From Tipula vernalis (taxonomy: Eukaryota; Arthropoda; Insecta; Diptera; Tipulidae), in NCBI GenBank assembly GCA_958295665.1, contig OY282560.1:50158333-50222332 (forward strand): DNA of 64,000 nucleotides, read 5' to 3'. The notes beneath the pieces are model-generated. The model did no database searches. It saw only the letters and a list, made by a program, of their open reading frames with translations, and was not told the DNA's origin. Positions 10,971 through 23,195 of this stretch are shown piece by piece (position 1 is the stretch's first letter; each line of letters opens with the position of its first letter). Made by a program: the position numbers and the translations under genes.

Positions 10971-13539
10971 CGTCCATATTACCTTTGAGTATGATTGAAG
11001 CCCTTCAATTTTTTTGAACTTAACTATCAGAAGTGAGTTTTCCTCACTGTTCCTGTTTTCAATTTATTGGTGATGTTTACAGCATCATAGTTGATCATTA
11101 TCAGATAATAGTTGATGAGTTAGCAACGTTCTTTTTAATTCTCAAAATTTTTTATTTGTTACCACAATTTTACCTTGATTCTAGTGTTTAAAGTATTTTT
11201 GCTTAGAGCCTTGACAATTTTTCATGTTTCATTTAATCATTTGATCTTTCATTCAAAAACGATACCTTGACATTGATCTTATATATTTACTCAAAAGTAA
11301 GTGCGCAAATAAAACTCCACCCCATGTTTACTGCATGAATAATTATGTAAATAATACCATAAACTCATAAAACGATGATCTAAAAAAAATTATTTTCATG
11401 GATGAATAATATTTATAACAAAATTTTCAATATTTAACTATACATAAACATTATCGATGTAAAATTTTGATAAAATCGATTTCAAGAATATTTAAAAATT
11501 TACTACACAAATGTGCTGTTAGACCACACGCGGACTTTAGATAAACACTATCCATTCTATTTAGAAAAAAAAAAAAAATAATTGTAAATATTTGTGATGA
11601 ACGATGCGATCTCACAAAAGTATGCCAAATTGAAAATTTATATTACAATTTCGACAACATCAAACTTTAATAGTCTTCATCTCTCAGAATTAACCTAAAA
11701 TTTAGAATTTACGAGTATAAAAGATCATAGTTCGGAAGCTGCAAAAAAAAAAAACAAAGCAATACAACCACTGGTGGTGATGGTTGGTCGATGATCGTAA
11801 TCTCGTCCGTATATGAGTGGCGTACTGACGGCCGATATCTGGACTGCAAACAGATTGTGATATTAGCGGACCCTTTCAACCGCGAAAACCGAAAGCGACT
11901 CTGTTTTACCAGCGGATACTCTGTACCGCCACACGCTCATTCATTCAAATGATTCGTAATTGCCAGTACAATATTATAACGTGAGCAAAAAAATGTTGTA
12001 ATTTTGCCAGCGTTAATAAAAATAAAAATAAATCGCGCATACCCAAACAAAATATTTAATCTAATTACAAATATTTGGTTTTAGAAATTTAATTTGTCGC
12101 ACAAAAGCGGATTCATTTTATAAATATTGAAAAATAGCGTTCACCATAAATTTTCACACTTAATGTACATAAAGCATATAGCTTAGCTGTGCTTTGGTAA
12201 TAATAATAAAATGCATCCTTCCGTACCAATCGCGACATTATTTCTACAGCAATATTTATTATCTTTTGATGAAAGGAAATCCTAGGCATATAGGTAAAAT
12301 AATATTCCCGCGATCATAATAAATTATGATCTTTTAACAATGCTGCTTCATGTTCATGAGTTTCCCGTATTTATGTTTATGTTTAAAATAAAATCGTTTT
12401 ATGGGTACGTTTACGATAAATAATTAGCAAGTCAATTTTTCGTATTATAAGAAGTATACCTGTTGAATTCCTCGTATCGTAAATAAACAATTCGTTCTTC
12501 ATTAGCTATCGTCGGACTCATTCATCATTGCCAAACAAATTACATAAAACAAAAATATTTTTCTACAAAAAATTTATCAGGTGGATGGATTCGTATATAT
12601 GTATGTTCATTCGGTTATTTGTAAAAGCATACAGTTAGTTGGACTGATGATAAGCGAAAAACTCCTCACTAGTCATTTATTCTTTATGTTTAGAACATTC
12701 TAAATGACCACCCTGTTTAATTAAAATACGGAAACCCATAGAATTTTGATTTTAAATCTTCTTTCAATGTCTTGGACACACATTATAAAGAATTTCGAGT
12801 AAAGGCTTTGAATTTAAATATTTTTCTAGAATTTAAATATTTGGAATATACAATTTAAAATTTACGAAATTTGGTCAAAAGATGCATTGGTTTATGGAAG
12901 AGGTGCTTTTCCGTAGTTGCGTAAATCATATGACAACGCTTAAAGAGTAGATTGGTTAAACAAATTTCTTCCATAAATCGAGGTCGTAGCCATAGAATGG
13001 ATATACGGTACGATCGATCGTGTTACAATTGTACAACAAGTTGTACAGATAATTGAACAGATAAATCGTAAACAGTTTTACCCACAGAAGAGTATGACTT
13101 GACTTGTCTCTCCAATTACAAGCACGATAACATGAAATATGTGTATAGGGTTTATGGTTTACCGGAGTTTTCACAAACACGGTTTTCGGAACTTAAAATC
13201 TAAAAATATCAGTAAAACCCTGTAAAGCAAAAGTTTTTATATAAAAGTATACTAATTGCATGTATTTGGAATGAATAAACAAGTAGAGTAAATATTTGCT
13301 TTTAAATAACTAAAGACAACACGTACCCTCTCTTTAAGCAGAAGTAAGATTTTTAAGTTAGCTTTTCCAAGATTATTCCGAATTTTTTCTCTCTGTTTCG
13401 ATTTCTTTTTTGAATTTTGAAAAGCTTCTACACCAAGCGTAGTTCTAAACCGGTATTCTTCACATATCTTCTAGTACTAGGTTTACTTCAACTGGCGAGT
13501 CCATGTTTTTTGTAATCTAAATTTTAATTCCTTCCTTTC
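10971..13539. other. AT-rich noncoding stretch with one GC-richer island
   Basis: There is no supportable gene. Sequence from about 11770 to 11960 is distinctly GC-richer than its surroundings (GGTCGATGATCG, GACGGCCGATATC, GCGAAAACCGAAAGCG) and could be a promoter or untranslated exon, but I see no coding frame or clear core promoter. The rest is A/T-rich with homopolymer runs. Confidence 0.45.
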
Positions 13540-13607
13540 TTTTTTTATTTTTTTTGTACGGGGTGAGCTATACTAGCCCTAGGTCTATTGTGCATCCCCA
13601 GAAGGTT

Positions 13608-14480
13608 TCACGTAAAGTGGAGGTTCAAGTCCTTGATAAACGCCACCAGCTCATGCATATTTAAAGGGCCGGCGTTCGGCCACCGTATTGTGTATGCATG
13701 GAGGAATTTAAGTCTTTTATGGATTATAGCATCACACCTGAATAGTAGATGTTCGGATGTTTCCCTTTCCAGGTTACAGAATCTACAACGGTCTGTAGGG
13801 GACTTTCCCATTTTCTCCAGATGTCCATTAAAAGGGCCATGTCCTGTTAAGTACAAGATGAGGGATTTTAGAGACTGTCTATCCATCTTGATTACCTGAT
13901 CTAAACTTCTAATATCATAGTTTAATAGTTTTTTGGTCTGTCTCATCCCAATGGAGGACTCCCAGAATGTTTTCGTATGTTTTTGTTCCCAATTCCTTAT
14001 GCCATTTGCCAGATGGCTCTTGGAGTAACCAATGCTAGGCTCGGGGCCAAGGAAAGCCCTCTCCGCTGCCTCTTTTGCACAGCGGTCTGCTGCCTCGTTT
14101 CCCTGTATATCGGAATGGCCGGGGGACCACAAAAGGGTTATTTTATTCTCTCTGCTGACTTCTAGAAGGTTGCGATAGCAGCTCCAGAATATTTTGGAAT
14201 AGAAGACAGATGCTCCTAAGGCCAGCAATGCCGCCTGGCTGTCCGATATTACGTAAATCTCGGGTTTTCTATATTTTTTGTGAGACATCGAAGCACATAT
14301 ACCTCAATCGCAAATATTCCTGCTTGGAAAGCTGTGGGGGTTTTACCCAATGGAATACAGAGTTCGAGACCCGGCCCGATTATACCCGCACCCGTACCCA
14401 CCCCTGAATTTGAACCGTCAGTGTACCATATGGTGGCGTGACGGGGTAAGGAGGAGATGATACTCCCCGCTTGTTCCCTT
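13608..14480 (-). pseudogene. LINE RNase H domain and C-terminal zinc segment
   Basis: The domain starts with IWYTDGSNSGVGTGAG (first catalytic Asp) at about 14435-14390. It continues through FQAGIFAIEVYVL, where the expected catalytic Glu of the FQAE block is a Gly. After a frameshift near 14280 come ISDSQAALLAL (Asp) and GNEAADRCAKEAAE (Asp). The tail, about 13790-13740, has C-x2-C...H-x4-C as CRFCNLERETSEHLLFRC. The second frame (14288-13608) is open for 226 residues to a stop. The missing Glu and the frameshift argue that the enzyme is inactive. Confidence 0.85.
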
Positions 14481-15575
14481 TCGGGTATCTCAGTCGTAAA
14501 ATTCCTCCGGCAGTCAATAGTTTTAACCATCACGTCTGATAGTTGGATTATTTCCTCGTCCAGATTCAATTTCTCCAGGATGCTATTATGTCCTGGTCTA
14601 ATAGTTTTAATTTGAGATGTTATTTTTAGATTGATTGCCCTTGAACCAGCTACTCTTTTAAGGTGCAAGTGTAGTGGTGAGGGCCCTAATAGCTTCTCAA
14701 GAGCAGCTGTAGGGCAGGTTTTCATTGCTCCCGTTACACTCAAACAAACTAGCCTTTGGATCTTATCCAATATTGAGCAGGTACCACTTTGCTCTGTCGT
14801 AGGCCACCACACAAACGCCGCATAAGAGACTTTTGGTCTTACGATGGTTGATTATAACCAAAGTGCCATTTGGGGATTCAGACCCCACGTTTTGCCAATC
14901 ATTCTTTGGCAAGTGAAATGCGCCCTATTTGCATTGTTTGTGATATATTTTAAAACGGGTTCCATGTCAGTTTCTGATCAAGTATCACTCCCAGGTACTT
15001 AACCTCCGTCGCCATTTGGAGAATTTCCCCATTTATAGATAAAGGTGGGAGAATTGTTTTTCTCCGATTTGTAAAGAAAGTACAAATACTTTTGTTGGGG
15101 TTTACTCTAAGGCCCATCTCAATACACCAGTCGCTTACCAACTCGAGGGCATATTGCATACGTTCCGCTATTGTACTCTCGAATTTCCCCCTGGCCATTA
15201 AGACTAGATCGTCCGCGTAGGTGATATTCGAGAAGTGAGAGTTTTTTAATCTTATAAGTAGTCCATCCATCACGAGCAGCCACAAAAGAGGTGAGAAAAC
15301 TCCCCCCTGGGGACAACCCCTGGTAGCTGAAATCGTGATGGTTTTATCACCAAAGGAGGCCGTTATCCTCCTGTTTCTAAGCATATTGATTATCCACCAT
15401 ATACGGTGGAGGAGTCTATTTCCCTTGCATGTGCTTGTTCTTGAATCATTTCGAACTTGGTATTGTCAAAAGCCCCATGAATATCGATGAAGGAGCATAA
15501 CAAAACCTCTTTATTCCCCCCGGGAATGACGCGATTTAACGATTTAAATTCAAACTCACCGTCAACGAACAGCAA
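14481..15575 (-). pseudogene. LINE reverse transcriptase, palm to thumb
   Basis: Motif A appears as SFIDIHGAFDNTKFEMI at about 15510-15460. Motif B is RGCPQGGVFSPLLW at about 15320, and motif C is ITYADDLVLMARG at about 15220. Then come GLRVNPNKS and KYLGVILDQKLTW at about 15010-14955. The thumb continues after a frameshift as FVWWPTTEQSG and KIQRLVCLSVTGAMKTCPTAALE at about 14820-14700. At least three frame changes interrupt the domain. Both Asp residues of the active site remain. Confidence 0.85.
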
Positions 15576-15787
15576 AGATCACCCCGCTTCTTAGATAATC
15601 TGAATACTATATCGCCACATAATGAGTCAGATTCAATTCAAATTTCCAATCTTAACAAAAACTCGTATAATAATAAACCTAGACGTATTCTCAGAATAAC
15701 TACCTATTGGAAAAACAAGAAAAATCACAACCAGTTATGCGAATCAACAATTTTACCAGAACTTTCTGATCCATGACCTTCATCCGA

Positions 15788-15955
15788 TCCCCTCATGCTT
15801 AACATATTAAACGACTCCATTTCCGGACTCTTAGACAGTGGAGCTTCAATTAGTATTCTAGGTAAGGGTTGTGAAAATCTATTATCTAAAGCCGGTTTGT
15901 CATATCATAAAATAACTTCCTGCGTTAAGACTGCTGCGATGTCACTAAAAACGAT
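15788..15955 (+). pseudogene. Gypsy aspartic protease fragment
   Basis: The frame reads NILNDSISGLLDSGASISI, with the catalytic Asp-Ser-Gly loop at about 15829-15850, then GKGCENLLSKAGL. This is the usual beginning of a retrotransposon protease just before reverse transcriptase. The flap region is degraded by frameshifts after about 15940. Confidence 0.75.
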
Positions 15956-16194
15956 ATAATAGGATACATCGATTACCCCGAAAGTTATAACGGTCAAACA
16001 AACATAGTTAGATTCTATTTGGCTCCAACACTACAAGGAGAACTGTATCTGCTGAATATTCAAACGAATAACACGACCTTAGTCAGGAGAAAAGTAGACA
16101 GCTTGAGGAAATAAAATCTTCCTTCCCATCTTTTAACAAACAAGGACTAGGTCGAACTTCGCTGGTAACGTATACAATTGACGTTGGGGACAGT

Positions 16195-17410
16195 GCACCT
16201 ATGAAGCAACGCCATTACCCGGTATCACCGGCTGTGCAACATCTTATTTATGGGGAATTAGATCGAATGTTGAGTATGGGCGTTATAGAGGAAAGCGTTA
16301 GTTCTTGGAGTTCGCCTATAGCGTTGGTCCGTAAACCAAATGGTAAGGTAAGACTGTATCTAGATTCGAGAAAGGTTCCGCTTATAGACGGCCTTATAGA
16401 TAGGTTGAATCAAACGAATTACATCTCAGGCATAGACCTTAAAGATGCCTTTTGGCAGATACCACTGGCGGAGGGTTCCAGAGACAAAACGGCATTTACT
16501 ATCCCAGGTAGGCCGTTATACCAGTTTTGCGTGATGCCGTTTGGTCTTTGTAACTCTCCTCAAAATAAGTCCAGACTTATGAATAAGGTGATCCCACATA
16601 CCTACCATGATCGTATATTCGTCTATTTAGATGACCTCGTAATAATATCTGAAACATTGGACGAATACTTTCCTTTACTTAAATTAGTTGCGCAATGGTT
16701 GAAAGAAACTAATCTTACCATAAATCTCGAAAAGAGTAAATTCGTCATGAGGGAGTTGAAATACCTTGGCTTTATAGTAGAGATGAAGGAGGCTTGAGAA
16801 TGGACCCAGGTAAAGTGCAGGCTATAAAAGATTACCCAAAACCGACTTCATTAAAGCAGACCAGGATACTACTGGGACTGTCCGGTTGGTATCAACGATT
16901 TATACCGAATTACGCTGATATTAATGCACCGATAACTGACACTCTGAAGAAAAATTCGAAATTTTGTTGGACTCCTGAAGCAGAAACGGCATTTCAAAAA
17001 TTGAAGCTTCTTTTATCAACCGCTCCTGTTTTAGTTAACCCGGACTACACTAAGCCATTTTTTATACGATGCGACGCAAGCACCTCCGGTGTCGGAGGTG
17101 TTCTGTTTCAAAAAACGGAAGATGAGGTTGAACGCCCAAAAAGCTTATAACGTCTCAGAATTGGAATGCATGGCTGCCATTATAAGTATAAAGAAATTTA
17201 GGCCATATATTGAAGGCTTTAAATTCACAGTTATAACGGACCATGCTAGCCTAAAGTAGCTAATATCGCAGAAGGACTTAAGCGTACGCTTAGCTCGATG
17301 GAGTCTAAAACTGCAGATGTACAATTTTGAAATAGTTCACTACAAAGGCTCGAGTAATGTGGTACCAGATGCACTTTCCCGAGTGCACTGCGATTCACTT
17401 CAAATCAAAC
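16195..17410 (+). pseudogene. Gypsy reverse transcriptase and RNase H
   Basis: The 198-codon open frame from 16201 holds the RT fingers and palm: MGVIEESVSSWSSPIALVRK, IDLKDAFWQIPLAE (first catalytic Asp), FCVMPFGLCNSPQ, and YLDDLVIIS at 16624. A one-base frameshift near 16785 moves the thumb into another frame (GLRMDPGKVQAIKDYPKP, LGLSGWYQRFIPNYA), followed by RNase H with FFIRCDASTSGVGGVLF at about 17062. Further shifts occur, and a TAG lies in ITDHASLK-LI near 17258. RNase H closes with VPDALSRVHCD at about 17366-17395. The domain order is intact but it cannot be translated. Confidence 0.85.
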
Positions 17411-17599
17411 CTTCCTCTTGTTGTTTCCGCAATCAATCTCGAATCTGACGATTTTCTGGATATAAATTACGTAAAATTTCGCACGAAAATCTTGAGTACA
17501 CCTATTTTGTATCGTACGTTTAAAGTACATAATGACCGCATCTTTATCAGAATCGAGCCGCCGAAAGATCAAGCGTTGAGTGATTTGCCCATTTGGAAA

Positions 17600-18549
17600 G
17601 TCTGGATTCCTTATGCTTTGCAACTTCCACTAATTACTCAGAAACACGATGAAGCCGATGCTTCTCATGGTGGGGTTAGAAAACATTAGAGCGTCTTCGC
17701 AGCTATTATTATTGGGCAGGGATGCGCAAGCAGGTATATGAATATGTCACTAATTGTTCAACTTGCAAGACATCGAAAAGTAGTAACAGAATACAGAAAC
17801 CAGCTCTTGGGAAAACTTCATTTTCAGAAAGACCGTTCCAAAAGTTGTTTGTTGATCTTATGGGGTCTTACCCCAAATCAAAAGAGGGAAACATTTACAT
17901 TCTGATTGTACTGGATCAGCTGACAAAGTTCGTGTTATTAAAGCCCCTGACAAATAGCACAACAGCCAAAATTACGTCATACCTGAAACAAAATTTGTTT
18001 CTTTTATTTGGAACCCCTGAGTGCATACATACGGATAATGGAGTCCAGTTTACCAGCAAACAATTCGGCGATCTCATGAAAGAATTTGGTATATCACATA
18101 TAAAAACTGCCATCTATTCTCCTCAATTCAACGCATCGGAAATAGTGAATAGATCAATATTAGCAGCTATAAGAGCGTTTATTAAGGACGATCATCGATC
18201 AATCTACAAGTTACTCACCATACTTTCTCCTCTTCGGGTACCACATGATTACTAACGGTGAAAACTTCAAATTACTCCGAGAACTAAATTCCGTTGGAGA
18301 ACCAGAGGTAGAACCACTGCCTATATCTGATCGACTACAACTTGCGAACTAGACCAGTGGAATATCAAAAAGGCCAAACGGTGTTTGGAAAATGTCCAAA
18401 GTAATGCAGGAAAACGATTTTGTTCAAAGTTCTCTCCTCAATTTGCTAAAGCTGTAATCCATAAAAAAGTCGGAAACGTTAATTATATTTGTACGGATGA
18501 GTCTGGGAAGATCATAGGAACTTACCACGCTAAAGACATTAAGTTGTAA
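17600..18549 (+). pseudogene. Gypsy integrase
   Basis: The His part of the zinc domain is at about 17645-17690 (ADASHGGVRK). After a frameshift the Cys part is TNCSTCKTSKS at about 17750. The core follows with FVDLMGSYPKSKEGN (first Asp), IHTDNGVQFTSKQF (second Asp), and a YSPQFNASEIVNRS segment where the catalytic Glu region lies. The tail at about 18370-18549 reads KRCLENVQSNAGKRF, FSPQFAKAVIHKKVGN and IIGTYHAKDIKL before a stop. The piece between about 18250 and 18370 is scrambled by indels. Confidence 0.8.
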
Positions 18550-18649
18550 ATCGCGTTTAACTTAGATCTTTATTATATAATAAACCATTCAGAAAAAAAA
18601 ATAAAACTCAGTTTCGTTTCTTCAATAAATGGGAAACGCAACTGCCCTG

Positions 18650-18790
18650 TAACGATCGCATAAATTTGTTTGGTCAGCTGTACCAATATTTTGGTATCAA
18701 TACATCAAAGTACCAATGTCCAATGTACACGCGAGAAAAATTATCCGGTTCTTTTGGTGAGCGAGAGTGTAATGCTTAAGTTGTGAATGT
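18650..18790 (+). repeat. Possible start of a gypsy 3' LTR
   Basis: About 100 bp after the integrase stop, a purine-rich run (AAATGGGAAACGCAACTG) is followed by TGTAACGATCGCATAAATTTG. TGTAAC is a common start of gypsy LTRs. There is no second LTR in the window to compare with, and it soon gives way to a Jockey fragment, so this is tentative. Confidence 0.3.
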
Positions 18791-18924
18791 TGTTCGTCAT
18801 TGGGAAGCTGGTCCACCTTTAAGACATGGTAAATATTTGAATGGAAGTTGGAAGTCAAAAACCCCCCAGTCGACTGTGATTACCCGCACAAACTCATGCT
18901 TGACTTCAAACCACCCAACCCTTC

Positions 18925-19358
18925 CATTACATGGTATTAAGGAACATCGTTGATGCACCTTGGTATGTCGGGAACAATGACTTTCATGGCTACTTAAATG
19001 AAATCCAGGAAAAAGCACGGATACATGAAGAAAGGCTCCGCCAACATGTGAACATTGAGGCAACTCAGCTCCTAAGCATCACGAATTTAGTACGTAGACT
19101 TAAAAGAACCAAACCTTTTGAGCTGGTTTGATTGTCAGTTTAAACAGCATTGTGCTGATCTAAAATCCACTACAAAGATGTGGTTTACTTCAATTTACCA
19201 GACACTATGGAACGTCAATGGGAAGAAGCCATAGATTAATTTGAGTTAGTAAATTAAGTCAGAAACAAATTGCTCATTAGTCCAGGAGACTAGATTGTAA
19301 TTACATAAAATAAATAAATAAAATTTATTTTTATAAAAAATAAAAAAAAAAAAAAAAA
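18925..19358 (+). mobile_element. Jockey-like LINE 3' end with A-tail
   Basis: The frame at 18931-19131 reads VLRNIVDAPWYVGNNDFHGY and later RRLKRTKPFELV before a stop. This is the typical end of the ORF2 polyprotein in Jockey-group LINEs (an APWYV block, then a dibasic RRLKR block close to the C-terminus). About 170 bp of untranslated sequence follows, then AATAAATAAATAAAATTTA and an uninterrupted A run ending at about 19358. This is a severely 5'-truncated insertion, and its 5' border with the gypsy 3' region lies somewhere around 18790-18925. Confidence 0.75.
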
Positions 19359-22300
19359 ATTTTAACTCTCCTAAAATAACCTTTTAATGACATTTTTACG
19401 ATTTTGGAACGATTTTCATCTTTAAGTAAAATTGGTCAAATTGCTGGTTTTGGCTGGCAATCGCCTTTTATTTTATTAAAGATCAAGGAATTGAGAGAAA
19501 AGTACTGTTTAGAATCATTCTTGCCGCTGCGAGCTGGTAGAATTATTGAACCATTATGCCCATTCTTGTAAGTTTAAGAAATTAGGATTGGGTTATAGCA
19601 ATTTTAGTTACCAGTTTTGGCAACTACGCTATAGTCTGGCTGGGCGGGGCAAACAATACTTAATTAATACAGCATTAATATTTAATATTTTTTCGGCCCT
19701 TCGACAGGTGTTGGATTCTGTGGGTATTTAGTTTCGCCACTGTAAAATTTCCTATCATCTTTGCAAAGCAAAGTCCAGTACTAAGCAGCTTTGAGAAGTT
19801 CTCTAGTTAAGATGTGCAAAACAAAAAACAAATTAAAAAAAAAAAATAAAAGTCATCACTAAAATGCAGCATCGTAAAAAATCAAGCATGTTTACTAATA
19901 AATTGGGCTATCAACCCCAAAAATGTTATTTAATAACTACAACAAACGCAAACGTAAATTTCACTCAAACAACAACCTAACAACAAGTTCTAATTTGCAA
20001 GTACATAGTACAGTTTCAAGCAGACGACAATTGTCACAAATAAAAAAAAATCATTTATACGATCAATGAGTGGTAATAAAAAATTGTATTCTAATTATTA
20101 CACAATCGCAACTGTAGAAGACAAAACGAAAAAAAAAAAGCAGAAATTTAGGTTCCTACAGTGATCAAAGGTTGATATCATAATATGAATATTGCTATGT
20201 GTGCATGCTAATTAAAAAAGAGTCAATCTAGTACAACACAAAATAAACGATCGCCAATTTTCAATAAAGCAAACCTATAAGGTGGTGATTAACATCGTCA
20301 TAATCAACAAAATATAATTTTTTTTTTGCATTTGTTTTTATTTTACATGAAAATTTTGTTTAGTAAGATTTTAGATCTTATCTCGTTAAGATCTTTAAAT
20401 TTAAATTTTTTTTTTGTATTTTTATATTTCATTAATATTTTATTATATATATGTTATGTTTAAACAATGTGTGTTTGTGTGATAAGAGTACACAACTATT
20501 CCAAAAATATAAAATTATACAAAAATTCTCGTTTTATTTATTTTAAATTTTTAATTACCTAAATAATTTTATTTTTGTTAATCGTACGTGTTTTCAAAAT
20601 GAAATGATTTACCTGTACTTTAGTGTAATGGCAAATTATGGTAAATTTTTTAACTAAACTCTATAATATATTAAATTGTTTTGAATGCAAAGTAGTTCAA
20701 TTTTTTTTTTGTGTATGCGTTAATTTATAAAAATTTAATTAACATGCAATATATAATTAAAAATTTTAATTTCATTTTCCACAAAGTCAATAAACAAGAG
20801 TGGTTGGATTTTGGTTTATTCGTAATACTACTTCAAACGAACTTGAAATGCAAATAAAAATTAAATTTTATCTATCACAGATATTTTGTGATAAAAAATA
20901 ATTAATTTAATTAGTTTACATAAAAATAATATTTCATATTTAATATAGACCGGCAAAAGTAAGTTTTGGAAGTTTAATATACGCTGTGATGTTTTGTCTT
21001 GTGTAATTATATTTCGTGTGTGTGGTGCTGATTGAAATTATTTTGTGCTTAACGCATTAATATATGCTGATGTAAACATTTTGTTTTAAATTTATTTGCA
21101 TTTTAATTCTAAAAATTTACTAAACAAACCAGCTTGAGAACAGCCGCATGTTTACGTTCAAATTAATCGCGTACAGTGATAACCTTCAATGTTTATTTTT
21201 GAATGTATGTCTTACATATAGTAAAATATTTGTAGTGCAAAATAAGCGATCGTAAAACAAAATTTTATTAATAAAAAATTTTTTTTTTTTTCAATTAAAC
21301 GTTACATAATTAAAATTGAGTAATGTTTTCAAATATATATTGCAACAGTCATACCCCATTTTATAAGCATAGAGTATTGTTTTATGAAGTATCGGGTGTC
21401 CTAAATTGGCGCCCCCTTGATTTAAGTCCTAATAAGTAAATATTGAAAAATCACAAAGTGTAAGCTTATAAAAGTAGAAACATAGGTCAACAACTTTTGT
21501 GTTACTATACGGGCGTGAAATTATGAGAATTCCTGTAATTCGCCAGTAAATTATTAGAAATATTTGATAAAAAGAAAATTTCATTAATTGTTTATTTTTT
21601 TCATAACTAATTTACTCTAGGCTTATTTATACTTTTCTATTTCTTAATTTTTTTAGCAGCTTGGCCAATACAAACTGTCAAGTCAAATTCGCTAACTCAA
21701 TGTTTTCAAATATTTTTGCAAAGGGTTTTTTATCTGGCTAAAAGTTTTATTGTTAGACAAGATAAAAACAAGAAAATTTCGCGGTCGTACAATGTGCATT
21801 CGACAATCTTCGAAAATCTTTTATCTGGAAACACTTGAAATATTAAATATTAGAACAAGACCTCTGAATCTGCACCCTTTTAATCTTGTCAGCCAAGAAA
21901 AACTAACGAAGTTTTATGCAATTTGAGGCTGTGCATTTCGATCTTGTTTATAGGTTATAAAATTTTCTGACAGTAAAACAATTTTTACGATCATTTAACT
22001 CCGCCAAAAAAGAAAGTTATGGAAGGATAGATTTTTTTTAACTTTCAAAACTTCTTACTTTTCTGGCAACAATAAAGACTACAGAAATTGTCTTGCCGTC
22101 TTAGGATATTTGCATTTATTTAACTCGACATCTTGCGATTCAAAAATACACGCCTTATCATAAAAAATTGAAATTTATTTAATTTAAACAATTTTTTGAG
22201 TTTAAAAAACACTTTCTTAGAGTTTTAAAAACTACCTGATGAAGAACAGGAAAATGTTTGAAACTAGTAGTTTAAAAAACTAACTTCGAAATTATCATCA

Positions 22301-22656
22301 AATAAAAAAGATATCGACAAAATTTGGGGTCTATTAGGTGAACGACCAAAACGTGGCACCATTTTCATATTTTATTAGCATTTTTCAGTGTGGTTTGATT
22401 TTTTGTGACGTCCAGAAAAATATTCAAGTAACGCACTGGGGTCAAGATAATATAATACTCTGACCCAGGAAGCAGCCTACAAATATTCCTTGGCAATCCC
22501 TCGTTTTATTGTTTTTTTTACTTATTATATCTATATTTACTTGATTCTCTTTTAAAATTTTAGTTAACAAATGACTTAATGTATGAATTATCAATCTTAC
22601 AGGATGAAAGTGTACACCTTTTAATTTCTAAAAAAAAGAAAGTGTTACTTTTTAAT
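19359..22656. other. AT-rich noncoding stretch
   Basis: No gene is supportable. The sequence is rich in A and T runs (for example about 20300-20420 and 21270-21290) with no open frame of coding character. It is probably intergenic, or intronic to a gene I cannot see. Confidence 0.55.
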
Positions 22657-22985
22657 TAATGGGGAATAGTTTTGGTTCCTTAGCTTTGATAGTATTTATC
22701 ACATACTCACATGTTCTTTTAACAATAGCCTTAGCATTTTGACTATGATCTCTAGTTGAAACACTTTTAAGCTCACCAGTAGTAATAGGTTGCGTTACAT
22801 CATTGGTATATAGCGATGATTCTTTCATAATTCATAATTCCCGATAAATATGAGAAGCATCGTAACCGCCAATCAGAAGGTACGGTTCATTTTTAGTACA
22901 GCACTTCTTCAACGTTTCAAGGTATGCTCCTTTAAGAAAATCCACCTTGGCCCTTTGCTCATGCTCATGATATTTTATTTGCGAC
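22657..22985 (-). pseudogene. Open minus-strand segment, unrecognised protein remnant
   Basis: The minus strand from about 22985 down to 22657 keeps one frame open for about 110 codons apart from a single TGA near 22834. It has a coding-like composition, reading KYHEHEQRAKVDFLKGAY, then CCTKNEPYLLIGGYDASHIY, then after the stop ELKSVSTRDHSQNAKAIVKR and TCEYVINTIKAKE. I do not recognise the family. The single in-frame stop and the lack of extension on either side suggest a decayed gene or a transposon fragment. Confidence 0.35.
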
Positions 22986-23195
22986 TGTTTTAGTTAGCGG
23001 TACTACTCTCCTAGGCCGATTTTGAAATCGATTTTTGTTTCCGTGAAATATTTTAGCCGATTACCGAGATACTAGAACATCAGTGGTATTATGAAAATAG
23101 TGAAAAATACGTGGCAGTAATTCAATCTTCCTTACGTCCTACTCCGATAAAAAAAAAAGTTCACGAACATCGAAAAAACATAGAAAATTGAGAAA

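Larger units (their letters stand above)
13540..15585 (-). mobile_element. LINE (non-LTR) with reverse transcriptase and RNase H, 5'-truncated
   Basis: The minus strand shows reverse transcriptase motif A, the YADD box, the thumb, a full-length RNase H domain and a terminal zinc-knuckle-like segment. A short 3' untranslated region follows, and an A-rich tail is seen on the plus strand as a T-rich run at about 13540-13557. The start is missing: sequence stops resembling the family at about 15585, upstream of motif A, so the endonuclease and ORF1 are gone. 5' truncation with a 3' A-tail is normal for target-primed LINE insertion. An RNase H domain together with RGCPQGGV and YADD boxes suggests the I/LOA/R1-like groups rather than Jockey. 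I cannot choose among them. Confidence 0.85.
15586..18549 (+). mobile_element. Ty3/gypsy pol region, Blastopia/mdg-like, without gag
   Basis: Plus-strand order is protease, reverse transcriptase, RNase H, integrase, ending with the integrase tail at 18549. The sequence begins abruptly next to the 5'-truncated LINE, and gag and a 5' LTR are not found. Block similarity (LLDSGASISILGKG, YLDDLVIISETL, FHAKDIK-like tail) suggests the Blastopia/mdg1 side of the family. That subgroup assignment is from memory and is weaker than the family assignment. Multiple frameshifts and stops make it inactive. Confidence 0.85.
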
